A stretch of 64,000 nt of DNA from Clostridia bacterium. Lineage in GTDB: Bacteria; Bacillota_A; Clostridia; Oscillospirales; Acutalibacteraceae. The translations under genes and the position numbers were made by a program. The notes below the pieces were generated by a model, which saw only the letters and a list, made by a program, of their open reading frames with translations, did no database searches and had not been told where the DNA came from. The DNA lies in contig JAFQKE010000003.1 in assembly GCA_017397065.1 (NCBI GenBank), positions 1-64,000 on the forward strand, in the 5' to 3' direction. Of the stretch, positions 24,560 through 32,920 are shown in pieces. Within the stretch, counting starts at the first letter, position 1. Every line of letters begins with the position of its first letter.

Positions 24560-26992
24560 ATGTCAACTAAAGAAAAGAAGATAGATATTTTAGAAGAGAG
24601 TTTGGAAAAAAGCATGCATATCCCTGCGGTTGCTCTAAGGGGACTTGTTGTGTTTCCTCACGATGTAATACATTTTGATGTAGGCAGAACAATCTCTATA
24701 AAAGCCATCGAAGCCGCAATGAGGGGTAACAGATTTGTGTTTTTAGTACCACAAACCGACCCATCGGTGGACGAGCCCACCCGCAAAGATGTGTATGATA
24801 TGGGCGTCCTTGCACGTGTCAGGCAGGTGCTTAAAATAGCTGAGGACGGCGTAAGAGTTTTGGTAGAGGGCGTTTGCAGGGCAAAGTTGGAGCTTTTTGA
24901 AACTCGTTCAGATGCAACCTTCGCTACCATAAAAACCGTTAATGAAAAAGTATCCCGCACCAAGGCCGCATATCGTGAGGCCTTGATTCGTCGTATTCAT
25001 GAGGCATTTGCAAAATACACCGTATATGTTCCCAAAATGCCTAAGGATATAAAAAACACCGTAATGACCTCTCAAAACCCCTCCTTTTTGGGTGATTACA
25101 TAACAGCAGCTCTTCCTATTCCCGTAGATGATAAGCAGTATGTTTTAGAGCAGCTTAATCCCATAAAAAGGCTGGAAGTAGTGCTTGACATACTTAAAAG
25201 AGAGCTTGAAATATGCGAAATTGATGCCACTATAAGCGAAAAAACTCACAAAAATATTGAAGAAAATCAGCGTGAATATTATCTTCGTGAGCAGTTAAAG
25301 GTTATAAGCGGAGAGCTTTATGGCGATGATGACCCCGATACCGAGCTTCGGGATTATTACGATAAGGTTGAAAATCTTTGTGCTGATGATAAGGTTAAAG
25401 ACCTTTTGAAAAATGAGATAAGTAAGCTTTCAAAAATGCCTCCCGGCTCGCATGAGGCAACCGTTATCAGGGTTTATCTTGATACCTGCCTTGCCCTGCC
25501 TTTTGGCATAACCACCAAAATTAACACCGATATTAAAAAGGCCGAAAAGATACTCGAAAAGGATCATTATGGTCTTAAAAAGGTTAAGGAGCAGATTTTG
25601 GAAACCATTAGCGTTTTCAGTCTTAAGCCCGATACTAAAGGCAATATTCTTTGCCTTGCAGGCCCTCCCGGAGTGGGTAAAACATCCATCGCAAAATCTT
25701 TGGCTAAAAGTATGGGTCGCAATTTTGAGCGTATTTCTTTAGGCGGAATCCACGATGAGGCCGAAATTAGAGGTCACAGAAAAACCTACATAGGTGCAAT
25801 GGCAGGTAAAATCATCAAAGCAATCACAACTGCAGGCAGTACAAACGCACTTATTTTGCTTGATGAAATCGATAAACTTGCCGCCGATTATAAAGGCGAT
25901 CCCGCATCGGCACTTTTAGAGGTGCTTGATGCCGAGCAGAACAACACCTTTGTAGACCATTATATTGATTTCCCCTTTGATTTAAGCAACATCTTCTTTG
26001 TAACCACCGCCAATAATATTGAGAATATCCCTGCCCCGCTTTTGGACAGAATGGATGTTATTGAGCTTCCCGGTTATTTAAGGGAGGATAAATTCCATAT
26101 AGCTAAGCGCCATCTTGTTAAAAAGCAGATGGAAAAGCACGGTCTTAATTCCTCTAACTTTAAAATGGATGATTCGGTTATAAATGACCTTATTGATTTT
26201 TATACCCGTGAGGCTGGCGTGCGTCGTTTAGAGCGTAGAATAGCCGCCCTTTGCCGTAAAGCGGCACGCAAAATTGCCGAGGGCGAAGCAAAGGTTAAAA
26301 TAACCTCCAAAAATTTAAGTGAATTTTTGGGCAAGCACAAGTATTCTGCCGAGAGCATATTGCCGGAGTCTGAGGTTGGCATTATAAACGGACTTGCCTG
26401 GACGGCTGTCGGCGGCGAAATAATGCAAATGGAGGTTCTGGCGGTTGAGGGTACCGGCAAGGTGGAACTCACAGGCTCGCTCGGTGATGTTATGAAAGAG
26501 TCGGCAGGAGCTGCTGTCACTTGGGTACGTGCCAACGCCGCCGCTTACGGAATAGATAGCGATTTTTATAAAAATAAAGACATTCACATTCACGCAACCG
26601 AGGCCGCAGTTCCAAAGGACGGCCCCTCAGCAGGCGTTACAATGGTAACAGCTTTGGTTTCTGCCCTTAGTGGTATTCCCATAAAAAACACCGTCGCTAT
26701 GACGGGTGAGGTTACAATTCGTGGACGTGTGCTTCCTATAGGCGGACTGAACGAAAAAACTATGGCGGCATATCGTGCAGGCGTTAAAACGGTTATTATT
26801 CCTAAAAAGAATGAGCCCGATTTAGAGGAAATCGAACCCAAGGTGCGTGAGGCTTTAGAGTTTGTTACCGTAGATAGGGTAGAACAGGTTTTAGAGGTTG
26901 CCCTTGAAAAGGTTAAAAAAGCCGAGACAAAAACAAGCATTACCCCCACATTTGGCAGAAAAACCGCAACTCCCGCAAAAGCAAGACCTTAA
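24560..26992 (+). CDS. lon: ATP-dependent Lon protease
   Basis: An 810-residue LonA protease that degrades damaged and regulatory proteins. The N-terminal substrate domain (HIPAVALRGLVVFPHDVIHFDVGR) covers about 1-215. The AAA+ domain has Walker A GPPGVGKT and Walker B ALILLDEIDK. The protease domain carries the Ser-Lys dyad S690 in KDGPSAGVT and K733 in GGLNEKTMAA. A Lys/Thr/Pro-rich tail of about 20 residues ends the protein. engB starts 37 bp later, a common arrangement. Confidence 0.97.
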   Translation: MSTKEKKIDILEESLEKSMHIPAVALRGLVVFPHDVIHFDVGRTISIKAIEAAMRGNRFVFLVPQTDPSVDEPTRKDVYDMGVLARVRQVLKIAEDGVRVLVEGVCRAKLELFETRSDATFATIKTVNEKVSRTKAAYREALIRRIHEAFAKYTVYVPKMPKDIKNTVMTSQNPSFLGDYITAALPIPVDDKQYVLEQLNPIKRLEVVLDILKRELEICEIDATISEKTHKNIEENQREYYLREQLKVISGELYGDDDPDTELRDYYDKVENLCADDKVKDLLKNEISKLSKMPPGSHEATVIRVYLDTCLALPFGITTKINTDIKKAEKILEKDHYGLKKVKEQILETISVFSLKPDTKGNILCLAGPPGVGKTSIAKSLAKSMGRNFERISLGGIHDEAEIRGHRKTYIGAMAGKIIKAITTAGSTNALILLDEIDKLAADYKGDPASALLEVLDAEQNNTFVDHYIDFPFDLSNIFFVTTANNIENIPAPLLDRMDVIELPGYLREDKFHIAKRHLVKKQMEKHGLNSSNFKMDDSVINDLIDFYTREAGVRRLERRIAALCRKAARKIAEGEAKVKITSKNLSEFLGKHKYSAESILPESEVGIINGLAWTAVGGEIMQMEVLAVEGTGKVELTGSLGDVMKESAGAAVTWVRANAAAYGIDSDFYKNKDIHIHATEAAVPKDGPSAGVTMVTALVSALSGIPIKNTVAMTGEVTIRGRVLPIGGLNEKTMAAYRAGVKTVIIPKKNEPDLEEIEPKVREALEFVTVDRVEQVLEVALEKVKKAETKTSITPTFGRKTATPAKARP

Positions 26993-27029
26993 AAAATACG
27001 GGGATTCCCGTTACATTTCAGGAGTTTTT

Positions 27030-27614
27030 ATGAATTATAATAATGTTAGTTTTGAAGCCGCTTTTGGCGATCCAAAGCAGTTTTTGGAATCAAATGTTCC
27101 CGAACTCTGCTTTGCAGGACGTTCAAACGTTGGCAAATCAAGTCTTATAAATAAGGTGTTGGGACGAAAATCCTTTGCCAGAGTCAGCACCAAACCGGGC
27201 AAGACCATCACCATAAACTTTTATAAATTAGACGGTGTAAGGCTTGTGGATTTACCGGGCTATGGATATGCTAAAATATCAGGTAATGAGAAAATGCGTT
27301 TTGCCCGTTTAATGGAGGGCTATTTCAACGAGGGACGCAATATAAAAAATGTTTTCTCCCTTATTGATATGCGCCACAGTCCCACCGCTGATGATATTGA
27401 TATGCTCGATTTTCTGCTTGAAACAGGGCTTCCCTTTACTGTTGTGCTTACCAAGAGCGATAAGTTAAACAAAACCGAGCGTGAAAAACGTCTTGCCGCC
27501 TTTAAAGAGGAGCTATCCTTTTTGCCGGAGGATGTAGAGGTTATACCTTTTTCGGCCGAAAAAGGCGAGGGCGTTGAGAAAATCAGAGCAATTATTGAAC
27601 AGAAAGCAGAGTAG
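27030..27614 (+). CDS. engB: Ribosome biogenesis GTPase EngB/YsxC
   Basis: A 194-residue GTPase needed for large ribosomal subunit assembly. G1 is GRSNVGKSS, G2 lies around KPGKTITINFY, G3 is DLPGYG, and G4 is TKSDK followed by FSAEKGEG. ATG 27030 is preceded by AGGAG, while an upstream in-frame start would overlap lon by about 95 bp. It stands between lon and lysA in one operon. Confidence 0.95.
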   Translation: MNYNNVSFEAAFGDPKQFLESNVPELCFAGRSNVGKSSLINKVLGRKSFARVSTKPGKTITINFYKLDGVRLVDLPGYGYAKISGNEKMRFARLMEGYFNEGRNIKNVFSLIDMRHSPTADDIDMLDFLLETGLPFTVVLTKSDKLNKTEREKRLAAFKEELSFLPEDVEVIPFSAEKGEGVEKIRAIIEQKAE

Positions 27615-27619
27615 TTTAT

Positions 27620-28909
27620 ATGGAATACGGATTAGGTATAAAAAACAATCATTTGTATTTCGGCGGTGCCGATACAGTAGAACTTGCAAAACAGTACGGC
27701 ACACCGCTTTACGTTTTTGATGAGCAGCTCATAAGAGAGGCTTGTCGTGATTTTAAAAATTCAATAGAAGACTATTATAACGGCAACGGAATGGTGCTTT
27801 ACGCAAGTAAGGCATTTTCCTGCAAGGAGATGTACCGCATTGCAAATGAGGAGGGTATTGGTGTTGATACCGTATCGGCAGGCGAAATCTACACAGCTCT
27901 TTCGGCAGGCTTTCCGGCTGAAAAAATCTTCTTTCACGGTAATAATAAAACCGACTCCGAGCTTTTTTATGCGGTAGAAAATGGCGTTGGCCACATTGTT
28001 ATAGATGATTTTGGCGAGATTCAGCGTTTAAATAAAATCGCAGGAGATATGGGCAAAACCGTTACAGTGATGCTCAGAATCAAGCCCGGTATTGATGCCC
28101 ATACACACGAGTTCATTAAAACGGGTCAGAATGACTGCAAGTTTGGCTTCACCCTTGAAACGGGCGAGGCTATGGAGGCCGCAAAAAAGACAATAGAGGC
28201 TAAAAATTTAAATCTTTCGGGCTTTCATTGTCACATAGGTTCACAGATTTTCTCCACCGACCCGTTCTGCCTTGCCGCAGAGGTTATGGTAAAATTTATA
28301 AAGCAGGTTGCAGATGAAACAGGTTGCACCGTAAGCGAACTTAATCTTGGCGGTGGATTTGGTATTCGTTATACCGATGAGGATGAACCCCTGCCTTATG
28401 CCGAATTTATGAACAAGGTATCAAACGAGCTTAAGAACTGCTGCAATAAATTATCACTGCCAATTCCCAAGGTTTTCATTGAGCCGGGAAGAAGCATTGT
28501 AGGTCACGCAGGAATAACCCTTTACACCGTCGGAAGTATAAAAACAATTCCCAATATTCGCACCTATGTTTCGGTGGATGGCGGTATGAGCGATAATCCA
28601 CGTTATGCACTTTACGGTGCAAAGTATGATGCGGTTGTTGCCAATAAGGCAGAAGAGCCTAGTGATTTTGTAGCTACTATCGCCGGTAAATGCTGCGAAA
28701 GCGGAGATTTAATTGGCGAAAACATTAAAATTGCAACCCCAAAAACGGGAGATATTCTTGCAGTTTTAGCAACCGGTGCATATAACTATTCTATGGCAAG
28801 TAATTATAACAGATTGCCAAGACCTGCCGCTATAATGGTAAAGGGCGGAGAGTCTAGAGTGATAATAAATCGTGAAACCTTTGAGGATTTAATTTCAAAG
28901 GATGTATAA
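27620..28909 (+). CDS. lysA: Diaminopimelate decarboxylase
   Basis: A 429-residue PLP enzyme of the alanine racemase fold that makes lysine from meso-diaminopimelate. The PLP lysine lies in VLYASKAFSCKEM, the HIGSQI motif follows, the GGGFGIRYTDED phosphate loop comes next, and EPGRSIVG and the late Cys motif CCESGD contribute the active site across the dimer. It begins five bases after the engB stop and is the last gene of the lon-engB-lysA run. Confidence 0.95.
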   Translation: MEYGLGIKNNHLYFGGADTVELAKQYGTPLYVFDEQLIREACRDFKNSIEDYYNGNGMVLYASKAFSCKEMYRIANEEGIGVDTVSAGEIYTALSAGFPAEKIFFHGNNKTDSELFYAVENGVGHIVIDDFGEIQRLNKIAGDMGKTVTVMLRIKPGIDAHTHEFIKTGQNDCKFGFTLETGEAMEAAKKTIEAKNLNLSGFHCHIGSQIFSTDPFCLAAEVMVKFIKQVADETGCTVSELNLGGGFGIRYTDEDEPLPYAEFMNKVSNELKNCCNKLSLPIPKVFIEPGRSIVGHAGITLYTVGSIKTIPNIRTYVSVDGGMSDNPRYALYGAKYDAVVANKAEEPSDFVATIAGKCCESGDLIGENIKIATPKTGDILAVLATGAYNYSMASNYNRLPRPAAIMVKGGESRVIINRETFEDLISKDV

Positions 28910-28968
28910 GTAATAAAAAAGTGGATGTAGAAATTTTATTATATCCCTTTAAATATGAATAAAATAAA

Positions 28969-29020
28969 AAAATCTGCAACAAAAGTGCGAAAAAATCACT
29001 TTAGTTGCAGATTTTATTTT
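28969..29020. terminator. Terminator after lysA, made by an AAATCTGCAAC repeat
   Basis: AAAATCTGCAACAAAAGTG pairs with CACTTTAGTTGCAGATTTT and is followed by A/T-rich DNA. The same sequence recurs at 63814-63860 and, as a degenerate left half, at 13440-13460, each beside TATATTTATAA. It is thus both a terminator and a dispersed repeat. Downstream (29038-29075) stands a GTTTGAAACGT/ACGTTTCA unit of the composite repeat; 29076-29205 shows nothing I recognise. Confidence 0.75.
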
Positions 29021-29205
29021 TATAAATATATTAGGCAGATAAATTGTAGTTTGAAACGTGTGACGTTTCATTCAATTCCGAACAGGTTTTATGCGACAGG
29101 CTGAATCTCGTTCCGCGGCCACATAGATTTATATTTTAAGGCGGTTTTGGTTTTTGCTAACCTCGTTCCGTGGCTGGAAAGTGAGCGGTAAAATACAGTT
29201 TATAA

Positions 29206-29343
29206 GCCTTCCCCTTGATGGGGAAGGGGGACCACGATAGTGGTGGATGAGGTGTAGATTTGCACTAGCTTTCTTTTCACCTCATCTGTCATTCGCACGG
29301 CTTTTCGCCGCACGAACGCCACCTTCCCCATCAAGGGGAAGAC
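29206..29343. repeat. MITE-like structured repeat, copy 2 (138 bp)
   Basis: Near-identical to 13179-13318 in the same orientation, except for the second hairpin. There the stem CCAACG/CGTTGG of copy 1 is replaced by ACCAC-GATA-GTGGT, so pairing is kept although bases differ. The GGATGAGGTG and CACCTCAT arms are retained. No coding capacity. It lies in the gene-free stretch 28910-29436 between lysA and the convergent lipoprotein gene. Confidence 0.8.
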
Positions 29344-29370
29344 GAAAAAGAAAGCCGTTTGTTTATATTT

Positions 29371-29399
29371 TTTCGGAAGGAGCAAGCCCCTTCCCTACA
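29371..29399. repeat. Small palindromic repeat, TGTAGGG family, copy 2 (inverted)
   Basis: Reads TGTAGGG, GGAAGGGG-CTTG-CTCCTTCC, GAAA on the minus strand; compared with copy 1 a G-C pair of the stem is changed to A-T on both sides. Confidence 0.7.
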
Positions 29400-29436
29400 A
29401 GTTATCGTGCATCTGTTTTTTTGCATTCTCTTTTTA

Positions 29437-30228
29437 TTACTTCTTCAATTTTTCAACATCTGCTTTGTAATCATCCAATGTTTTTTGTGTCTTTTCAATA
29501 TCATCGCCCCACAATTCGCCCCTCATATCATAATAGAAACTATACACGTCAGAGCGGGTATCATACCAAACCTCATACACATCAGAGCGAGTGTCGTACC
29601 AATTTTCATATTCATCAGAATGAACATCGTACCAGTCTGAGTACGAAGGGGCATCATCAGAATCATCTAATACACCTTCATAAAGTGCATCCTGCATATC
29701 TTTTAGAAGACCGTCGTAAATGCCATCGTTCAAATCATCCGCTGCATCGTCGTAAATGCAATCATTTAACTCATCAAAGGCATCATATTTGTCATCGTTA
29801 GACATATCTGATGTCATAATCATTTCAGCATACTTAACTGCATACTCTTGCAATCTAATACAAGCCTGCTCGGTTTGAGTATTGATTTTTTCATAGAACT
29901 GTTCTACTTTTTCTGCATTCTTAACATAAGCATCGTATGTTGTTATCGTCGCTGATAATGTTTCCCATTCTGAATTCAAAGCATTAACTGTATCTTCTAT
30001 ATCTTTTGTAATAATGCCTTCAAGTTCTTCAATGGTGTTTGCAGATGTATTAGTAGATGGAGTTGTGTCAACATTTGTCTTTCCGTTATCGGTGCTGATG
30101 TCGTCATTGTTATTTGTTGACTGTGTTTGATTGTTTCCTGTGTTTTGTTCGGTCTGTTGATTTTCGCCACAAGCAGATAATGATAGCACCATCATTACCA
30201 CAAGTAGCAATGCAAGCAATTTTTTCAT
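29437..30228 (-). CDS. Lipoprotein with WYDTRSDVYE repeats
   Basis: A 263-residue lipoprotein. The signal peptide ends in the lipobox LSAC with C20. A low-complexity Asn/Gln/Thr/Asp linker (about 21-65) follows, then a mostly helical, acidic region. The C-terminal part has tandem 11-residue units of the form WYDxRSDVYEx (about residues 198-240: WYDVHSDEYEN, WYDTRSDVYEV, WYDTRSDVYSF, then YYDMRGELWGD). I do not recognise a family. The RBS AGGAGG lies directly after the terminator of a structured RNA, so expression probably depends on that leader. Confidence 0.85.
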   Translation of the reverse strand: MKKLLALLLVVMMVLSLSACGENQQTEQNTGNNQTQSTNNNDDISTDNGKTNVDTTPSTNTSANTIEELEGIITKDIEDTVNALNSEWETLSATITTYDAYVKNAEKVEQFYEKINTQTEQACIRLQEYAVKYAEMIMTSDMSNDDKYDAFDELNDCIYDDAADDLNDGIYDGLLKDMQDALYEGVLDDSDDAPSYSDWYDVHSDEYENWYDTRSDVYEVWYDTRSDVYSFYYDMRGELWGDDIEKTQKTLDDYKADVEKLKK

Positions 30229-30245
30229 TTGATTGTCCTCCTAAT

Positions 30246-30409
30246 AAAAAAGTGTGCGCAACCGAAGTTACACACACCGAAAAATGCATAGCTCCAGTTT
30301 GCTACCACACAAAACTTAACGCTTACAACAAGTACGCGAAAAGAGCATGCATTTTTACCAAAATAAAAATACATACTTGTCGAAAGCGTAATATTAAGTT
30401 TTGTGTGGT
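30246..30409 (-). ncRNA. Structured RNA with pseudoknot and terminator, copy A
   Basis: Read on the minus strand, the element opens with a perfect 16-bp helix P1 (ACCACACAAAACTTAA, 30409-30394, with 30319-30304). Inside are P2 ACGCTT/AAGCGT, P3 ACAAGTATG/CGTACTTGT and a hairpin ATTTT-GGTA-AAAAT. The strand after that hairpin, GCATGCTC, can pair with GAGCTATGC (30294-30284) beyond P1, forming a pseudoknot. A terminator GTGTGTGTAAC-TTCG-GTTGCGCACAC with T6 ends it. The same plan with different but paired bases is found at 51787-51999. The gene start lies 17 nt after the U-tract, which suggests an attenuator or riboswitch. I do not recognise the class. Confidence 0.75.
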
Positions 30410-30415
30410 AAAGCC

Positions 30416-30444
30416 ATTATAGCATAATTTTTTGAAAATGTAAA
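30416..30444 (-). promoter_or_regulatory. Promoter of structured RNA copy A
   Basis: On the minus strand TTTACA (30444-30439), 17-nt spacer, TATAAT (30421-30416). Transcription would begin at about 30409, exactly at the first base of P1. Confidence 0.75.
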
Positions 30445-30547
30445 GAGGTCTATCTTTTTTGAGATTGGTAAAGGTTTTCAGGTTCTGCTGAAAAATGCAA
30501 AATTAGATATGCATTTTCCTTGTTTGTTACCGTATTAGACAAAATTA

Positions 30548-30590
30548 AAAGGAAACACGAAATTTTCAAAATCCTCGTGTTTCCTTTTTT
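30548..30590. terminator. Bidirectional terminator
   Basis: AAAGGAAACACGA pairs with TCGTGTTTCCTTT around an A/T loop, flanked by A and T runs. It serves the minus-strand gene at 30645 and insulates the RNA promoter. Confidence 0.85.
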
Positions 30591-30644
30591 GCTGTCATTT
30601 AGAGTGTGACGCTTAAGCCTCATTGCTTTTTTGACTTATAAATA

Positions 30645-30911
30645 TTATTTATCCTCGGGAACTTCTTTGTAAAGATTAAATCTGAAAAGCAGAGTTTCGT
30701 CATCGGGATTGGTGCAACGTATTTTAGCCTCAGAAATCTCAGCACCCTTTAAAATGTTAGCAATACCAATAATTTGGCAGAGCTTGGATTTTAAGTTAAG
30801 CACGTCACCATCGGCAGTTTCTAAAAATACATCGCCCTTGCAGTGGTCAAGCGTTTTAATAAAATCGCCAAAATCTGCATTGTGTAAAGCAATATCGTTA
30901 CCATTAATCAT
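30645..30911 (-). CDS. Conserved small protein of unknown function
   Basis: An 88-residue soluble protein: INGNDIALHNADFGDFIKTLDHCKGDVFLETADGDVLNLKSKLCQIIGIANI, then a second half with RCTNPDDETLLFRFNLY. The pattern of a regulated-looking N-terminal DFI..L..CKGDV.L.T..GD.LNLKSKL motif suggests an HPr-like fold, but this is inference. ATG 30911 has AAAGGAG eight bases before it; the GTG at 30920 overlaps that site. Single gene with its own terminator. Confidence 0.75.
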   Translation of the reverse strand: MINGNDIALHNADFGDFIKTLDHCKGDVFLETADGDVLNLKSKLCQIIGIANILKGAEISEAKIRCTNPDDETLLFRFNLYKEVPEDK

Positions 30912-30956
30912 TATAAACACTCCTTTAAATTATTATATGTAAAAATAAAAATTAAA

Positions 30957-31622
30957 TTAAAATTTGTGATTGTAATCAAAATCACAGTGACTTAAAATTT
31001 CTTTAGCCATCATAACTGCGCCCATTCTGTTAGGGTGAACTCTATCCCATGAGATTGAGGCCGAGTGACGGTAGCCAAGATATTTTTCATACATTGCCTG
31101 AAAATCAACAAAAATCAAATCGTATTTTTCGGCAAGCTCCTTGCAAATGGCGGTATATTCATCCATTTTTGCACGCATCCAGTCGGATTTGTTCGGCTCC
31201 ATATAGTAGGGGGAACAAAGGAAAACGCCTTTAACATTGAGCTCATTTTTTATTCTTAAAATCATTGTTTCAACATTTTGCTTGTATTCCTCAGGTGTAA
31301 CCGCCGATTCGGGTATTGCAGGCACATCAAATTGACGCCAAACATCGTTAATACCAATGCAGATTGAAACCCAGTCGGGATTAAGGTTTATAACAGCATC
31401 GTCAAAACGTTTTAAGAGATCCCGGCTGGTGTTTCCACTTACTCCGGTGTTGGTAATGCGAAGTTTTAAATCGGGGTAGCAAGCCACAAGCAGATTTTCA
31501 ATTTCACGAACATACCCGTTACCAAGACTGTCAAAAAGGCCTTCGCCAACCGGCTTTTGGCATCCTGCATCTGTAACCGAATCGCCCGTAAAAACGATTC
31601 TTTCCATATTTTTGAAAATCAT
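30957..31622 (-). CDS. SGNH/GDSL-family esterase
   Basis: A 221-residue intracellular hydrolase with all four SGNH blocks: Ser in VFTGDSVTD (S15), Gly in NTGVSGNTS, Asn in CIGINDVW, and Asp/His in WDRVHPN. Such enzymes remove acetyl or other acyl groups from carbohydrates or lipids. It lacks a signal peptide. It lies 21 bp downstream of ychF on the same strand and may be cotranscribed with it. RBS AGAGGTG. Confidence 0.9.
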   Translation of the reverse strand: MIFKNMERIVFTGDSVTDAGCQKPVGEGLFDSLGNGYVREIENLLVACYPDLKLRITNTGVSGNTSRDLLKRFDDAVINLNPDWVSICIGINDVWRQFDVPAIPESAVTPEEYKQNVETMILRIKNELNVKGVFLCSPYYMEPNKSDWMRAKMDEYTAICKELAEKYDLIFVDFQAMYEKYLGYRHSASISWDRVHPNRMGAVMMAKEILSHCDFDYNHKF

Positions 31623-31643
31623 TTTAAATCACCTCTTAAACTA

Positions 31644-32738
31644 TTATACATTAAAGCGGAAGAGTACAACGTCGCCGTCCTGCATAATATATTCCTTACC
31701 CTCACTTCTTACAAGACCTTTTTCTTTAGCGGCGGTCATACTGCCGCACTCCATAAGGTCTTTAAAGGCAACAACCTCTGCACGGATAAATCCACGCTCA
31801 AAATCGGTGTGGATTTTGCCTGCGGCACCGGGGGCCTTTGTGCCTTTTGTAATGGTCCAGGCACGAACCTCGGGCTTGCCGGCGGTGAGATAGGAGATAA
31901 GGCCGAGCAGATCATAACAGGTTTTAATAAGGCGGTCAAGACCCGATTTATCAAGACCCAAATCTGCAAGGAAAAGCTCCTTTTCCTCCATAGAAAGGGA
32001 TGCAATCTGCGATTCCATTTCGGCACAGATAGGCAGAGTTTCGGCACCCTCTGCAGCGGCAATTTCTTTTACTGCCTTAAAGCGCTCATTACCATCAATG
32101 CCTTTTGCAAAATCGTCCTCGCTCATATTGCAGGCGTAAATTACCGGCTTTGCAGAAAGAAGTGGCATTTCAGCCAAAATCTCGGCTTCGGCATCATTTG
32201 TTTCAACCGCACGTGCAGAAACACCGTTTTCAAGCTCCTTTAAAAGACGCTGTAGGAATTCAACCTCAGGTGCTAAGGATTTATCTCCCTTCATTGCCTT
32301 TGCAGATTTATCAAGGCGTCGGGAAACCATCTCCATATCAGATAAAATAAGCTCAATATTTATGGTTTCAATATCACGTGATGGGTCAACAGAGCCCTCA
32401 ACATGAATAATATCATCACTTTCAAAGCAACGAACAACGTGAACAATTGCATCAACCTCACGAATGTGAGAAAGAAATTTGTTGCCAAGACCCTCGCCCT
32501 TGGATGCACCCTTAACAAGACCTGCAATATCAACAAATTCAATAACTGCGGGGGTGTATTTTTCGGGGTCGTACATTTTTGCCAGAGCATCTAAACGCTC
32601 ATCGGGAACGGCAACCATACCAACATTGGGCTCAATTGTGCAAAACGGAAAGTTTGCCGACTGTGCACCTGCATTGGTGATTGCGTTAAAAAGAGTGGAT
32701 TTACCAACGTTTGGTAAACCAACAATACCTAGTTTCAT
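31644..32738 (-). CDS. ychF: Redox-regulated ATPase YchF
   Basis: A 364-residue Obg-type P-loop protein. G1 is GLPNVGKST, G3 is VDIAGLVKGASKGEGLGNKF, and the G4 position reads NMSE instead of NKxD, which is the known reason YchF prefers ATP. The C-terminal TGS domain ends in KGLVRSEGKEYIMQDGDVVLFRFNV. Ribosome-associated role in translation and stress response. It probably leads a two-gene unit with the SGNH esterase. Confidence 0.96.
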   Translation of the reverse strand: MKLGIVGLPNVGKSTLFNAITNAGAQSANFPFCTIEPNVGMVAVPDERLDALAKMYDPEKYTPAVIEFVDIAGLVKGASKGEGLGNKFLSHIREVDAIVHVVRCFESDDIIHVEGSVDPSRDIETINIELILSDMEMVSRRLDKSAKAMKGDKSLAPEVEFLQRLLKELENGVSARAVETNDAEAEILAEMPLLSAKPVIYACNMSEDDFAKGIDGNERFKAVKEIAAAEGAETLPICAEMESQIASLSMEEKELFLADLGLDKSGLDRLIKTCYDLLGLISYLTAGKPEVRAWTITKGTKAPGAAGKIHTDFERGFIRAEVVAFKDLMECGSMTAAKEKGLVRSEGKEYIMQDGDVVLFRFNV

Positions 32739-32854
32739 TTTGTTTGCCTCACTTAATAATTTTATACCTTTTAATTATGCCATATTTTGTATTTAAAATC
32801 AATAGTAAAATCCTTTGTGTTTAAAATAATTTTTAAAAAATTGCAAATTTCCTA

Positions 32855-32883
32855 TTGATTATAACTTTAAGTAATGTTAAAAT
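32855..32883 (+). promoter_or_regulatory. Promoter of cdaA-cdaR
   Basis: TTGATT (32855-32860), 17-nt spacer, TAAAAT (32878-32883). Predicted start near 32890, which supports translation from ATG 32921. Confidence 0.65.
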
Positions 32884-32920
32884 AATAATGTGTATATTTT
32901 TTAGAAAGGTGTGCGGAGAA

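Noticed and set aside
29247..29801. Plus-strand open frame of 184 codons, rich in His, opposite the lipoprotein gene
   Set aside because: It is the antisense of the acidic lipoprotein repeats, has no ribosome binding site, and starts inside the MITE-like repeat.
31557..32243. Plus-strand open frame of 228 codons
   Set aside because: Shadow of ychF and the SGNH gene on the minus strand; no recognisable protein features.
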